In this document: piece after piece, positions 21,342 to 21,527 of the stretch
How the letters are laid out: every line of letters begins with the position of its first letter
How positions within the stretch are numbered: position 1 is the stretch's first letter
Assembly (NCBI GenBank): GCA_030587505.1
Contig: JAUQYY010000262.1
Coordinates: forward strand, 1 to 21,527
Direction: 5' to 3'
DNA length: 21,527 nt
Source: Candidatus Sigynarchaeota archaeon
GTDB lineage: Archaea > Asgardarchaeota > Jordarchaeia > Jordarchaeales > Jordarchaeaceae
Notes under the pieces: generated by a model
What the model saw: only the letters and a program-made list of their open reading frames with translations
What the model was told of the DNA's origin: nothing
Database searches by the model: none
Position numbers and translations under genes: made by a program

Positions 21342-21527
21342 CTGTGAGTGTTAAAAATTTCCTTAAATTTGAAAGATTGAGTATTGTTCAATCCTTCCAT
21401 GAGAGTAAGGGGCAGGATTACTGAGACTCTTGTATTGTTTTTAATATTTCGGAGACTTGCGCGTTAGTTTTCAGCGAATTGTTTTTGAAGTGGGTGCGTG
21501 TAACTAGGTAGCCTTTCGCTCTCAATG

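Noticed and set aside
1..21527. CRISPR arrays, insertion sequences, prophage or toxin-antitoxin genes
   Set aside because: No spaced direct repeats, transposase or phage motifs, or terminal inverted repeats were seen; nearly all length is accounted for by conserved single-copy type genes.

Overview
This 21.5-kb window is chromosomal DNA from an archaeon. The markers are a group II chaperonin, ribosomal protein eS8, SRP19, Gar1, transcription factor B, a cis-prenyltransferase, TATA-type promoters, and Shine-Dalgarno (SD) sites of the GGTG(A) type that match the archaeal 16S 3' end (AUCACCUCC). GTG and TTG starts are common. I cannot fix the phylum from sequence alone. An SMC-ScpA-ScpB operon together with MglA-like GTPase and roadblock genes would fit several euryarchaeal or uncultured lineages. 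Almost every gene is compact and intact. I see no insertion sequence, prophage, CRISPR array, tRNA or rRNA.

Layout. 1-448: 3' end of a divergent thermosome subunit, cut by the window edge. 530-1960 (-): cysteinyl-tRNA synthetase. 2124-5839 (-): an apparent operon of an AGXT-type aminotransferase, a GlcD-like FAD oxidase, and a GlcF-like iron-sulfur subunit split into two overlapping genes. The aminotransferase carries a clear one-base frameshift near its 5' end. 5949-6767 (-): cis-prenyltransferase. 7050-8111 (-): M24 Xaa-Pro peptidase. 8218-8769 (+): inosine/xanthosine triphosphatase. 8855-11564: an MglA-like small GTPase among four different roadblock/LC7 proteins, one of which strongly resembles the eukaryotic dynein light chain roadblock. 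11565-12202: the only long gap without a recognisable gene. 12203-16970 (+): smc-scpA-scpB with overlapping reading frames. 16986-19036: hydrogenase maturation genes hypE and hypA on the minus strand, interleaved with eS8. 19147-20831 (+): SRP19, then gar1-tfb. 21018-21296 (-): a small histidine-rich protein with two palindromes 20 bp apart in its promoter region.

How the parts fit. The oxidase/aminotransferase operon probably oxidises a 2-hydroxy acid such as glycolate or lactate and transaminates the resulting glyoxylate or pyruvate. SMC-ScpAB is the chromosome condensin. HypA and HypE imply that the cell makes a [NiFe] hydrogenase encoded elsewhere, and the His-rich protein could buffer nickel or zinc. 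The GTPase/roadblock group is the most likely place for an undescribed system: it looks like a switch protein with several alternative regulators or scaffolds.

Start sites were revised where the longest reading frame begins at a GTG that is actually part of the GGTG ribosome binding site. This affects two roadblock genes, tfb, hypA and the His-rich gene.
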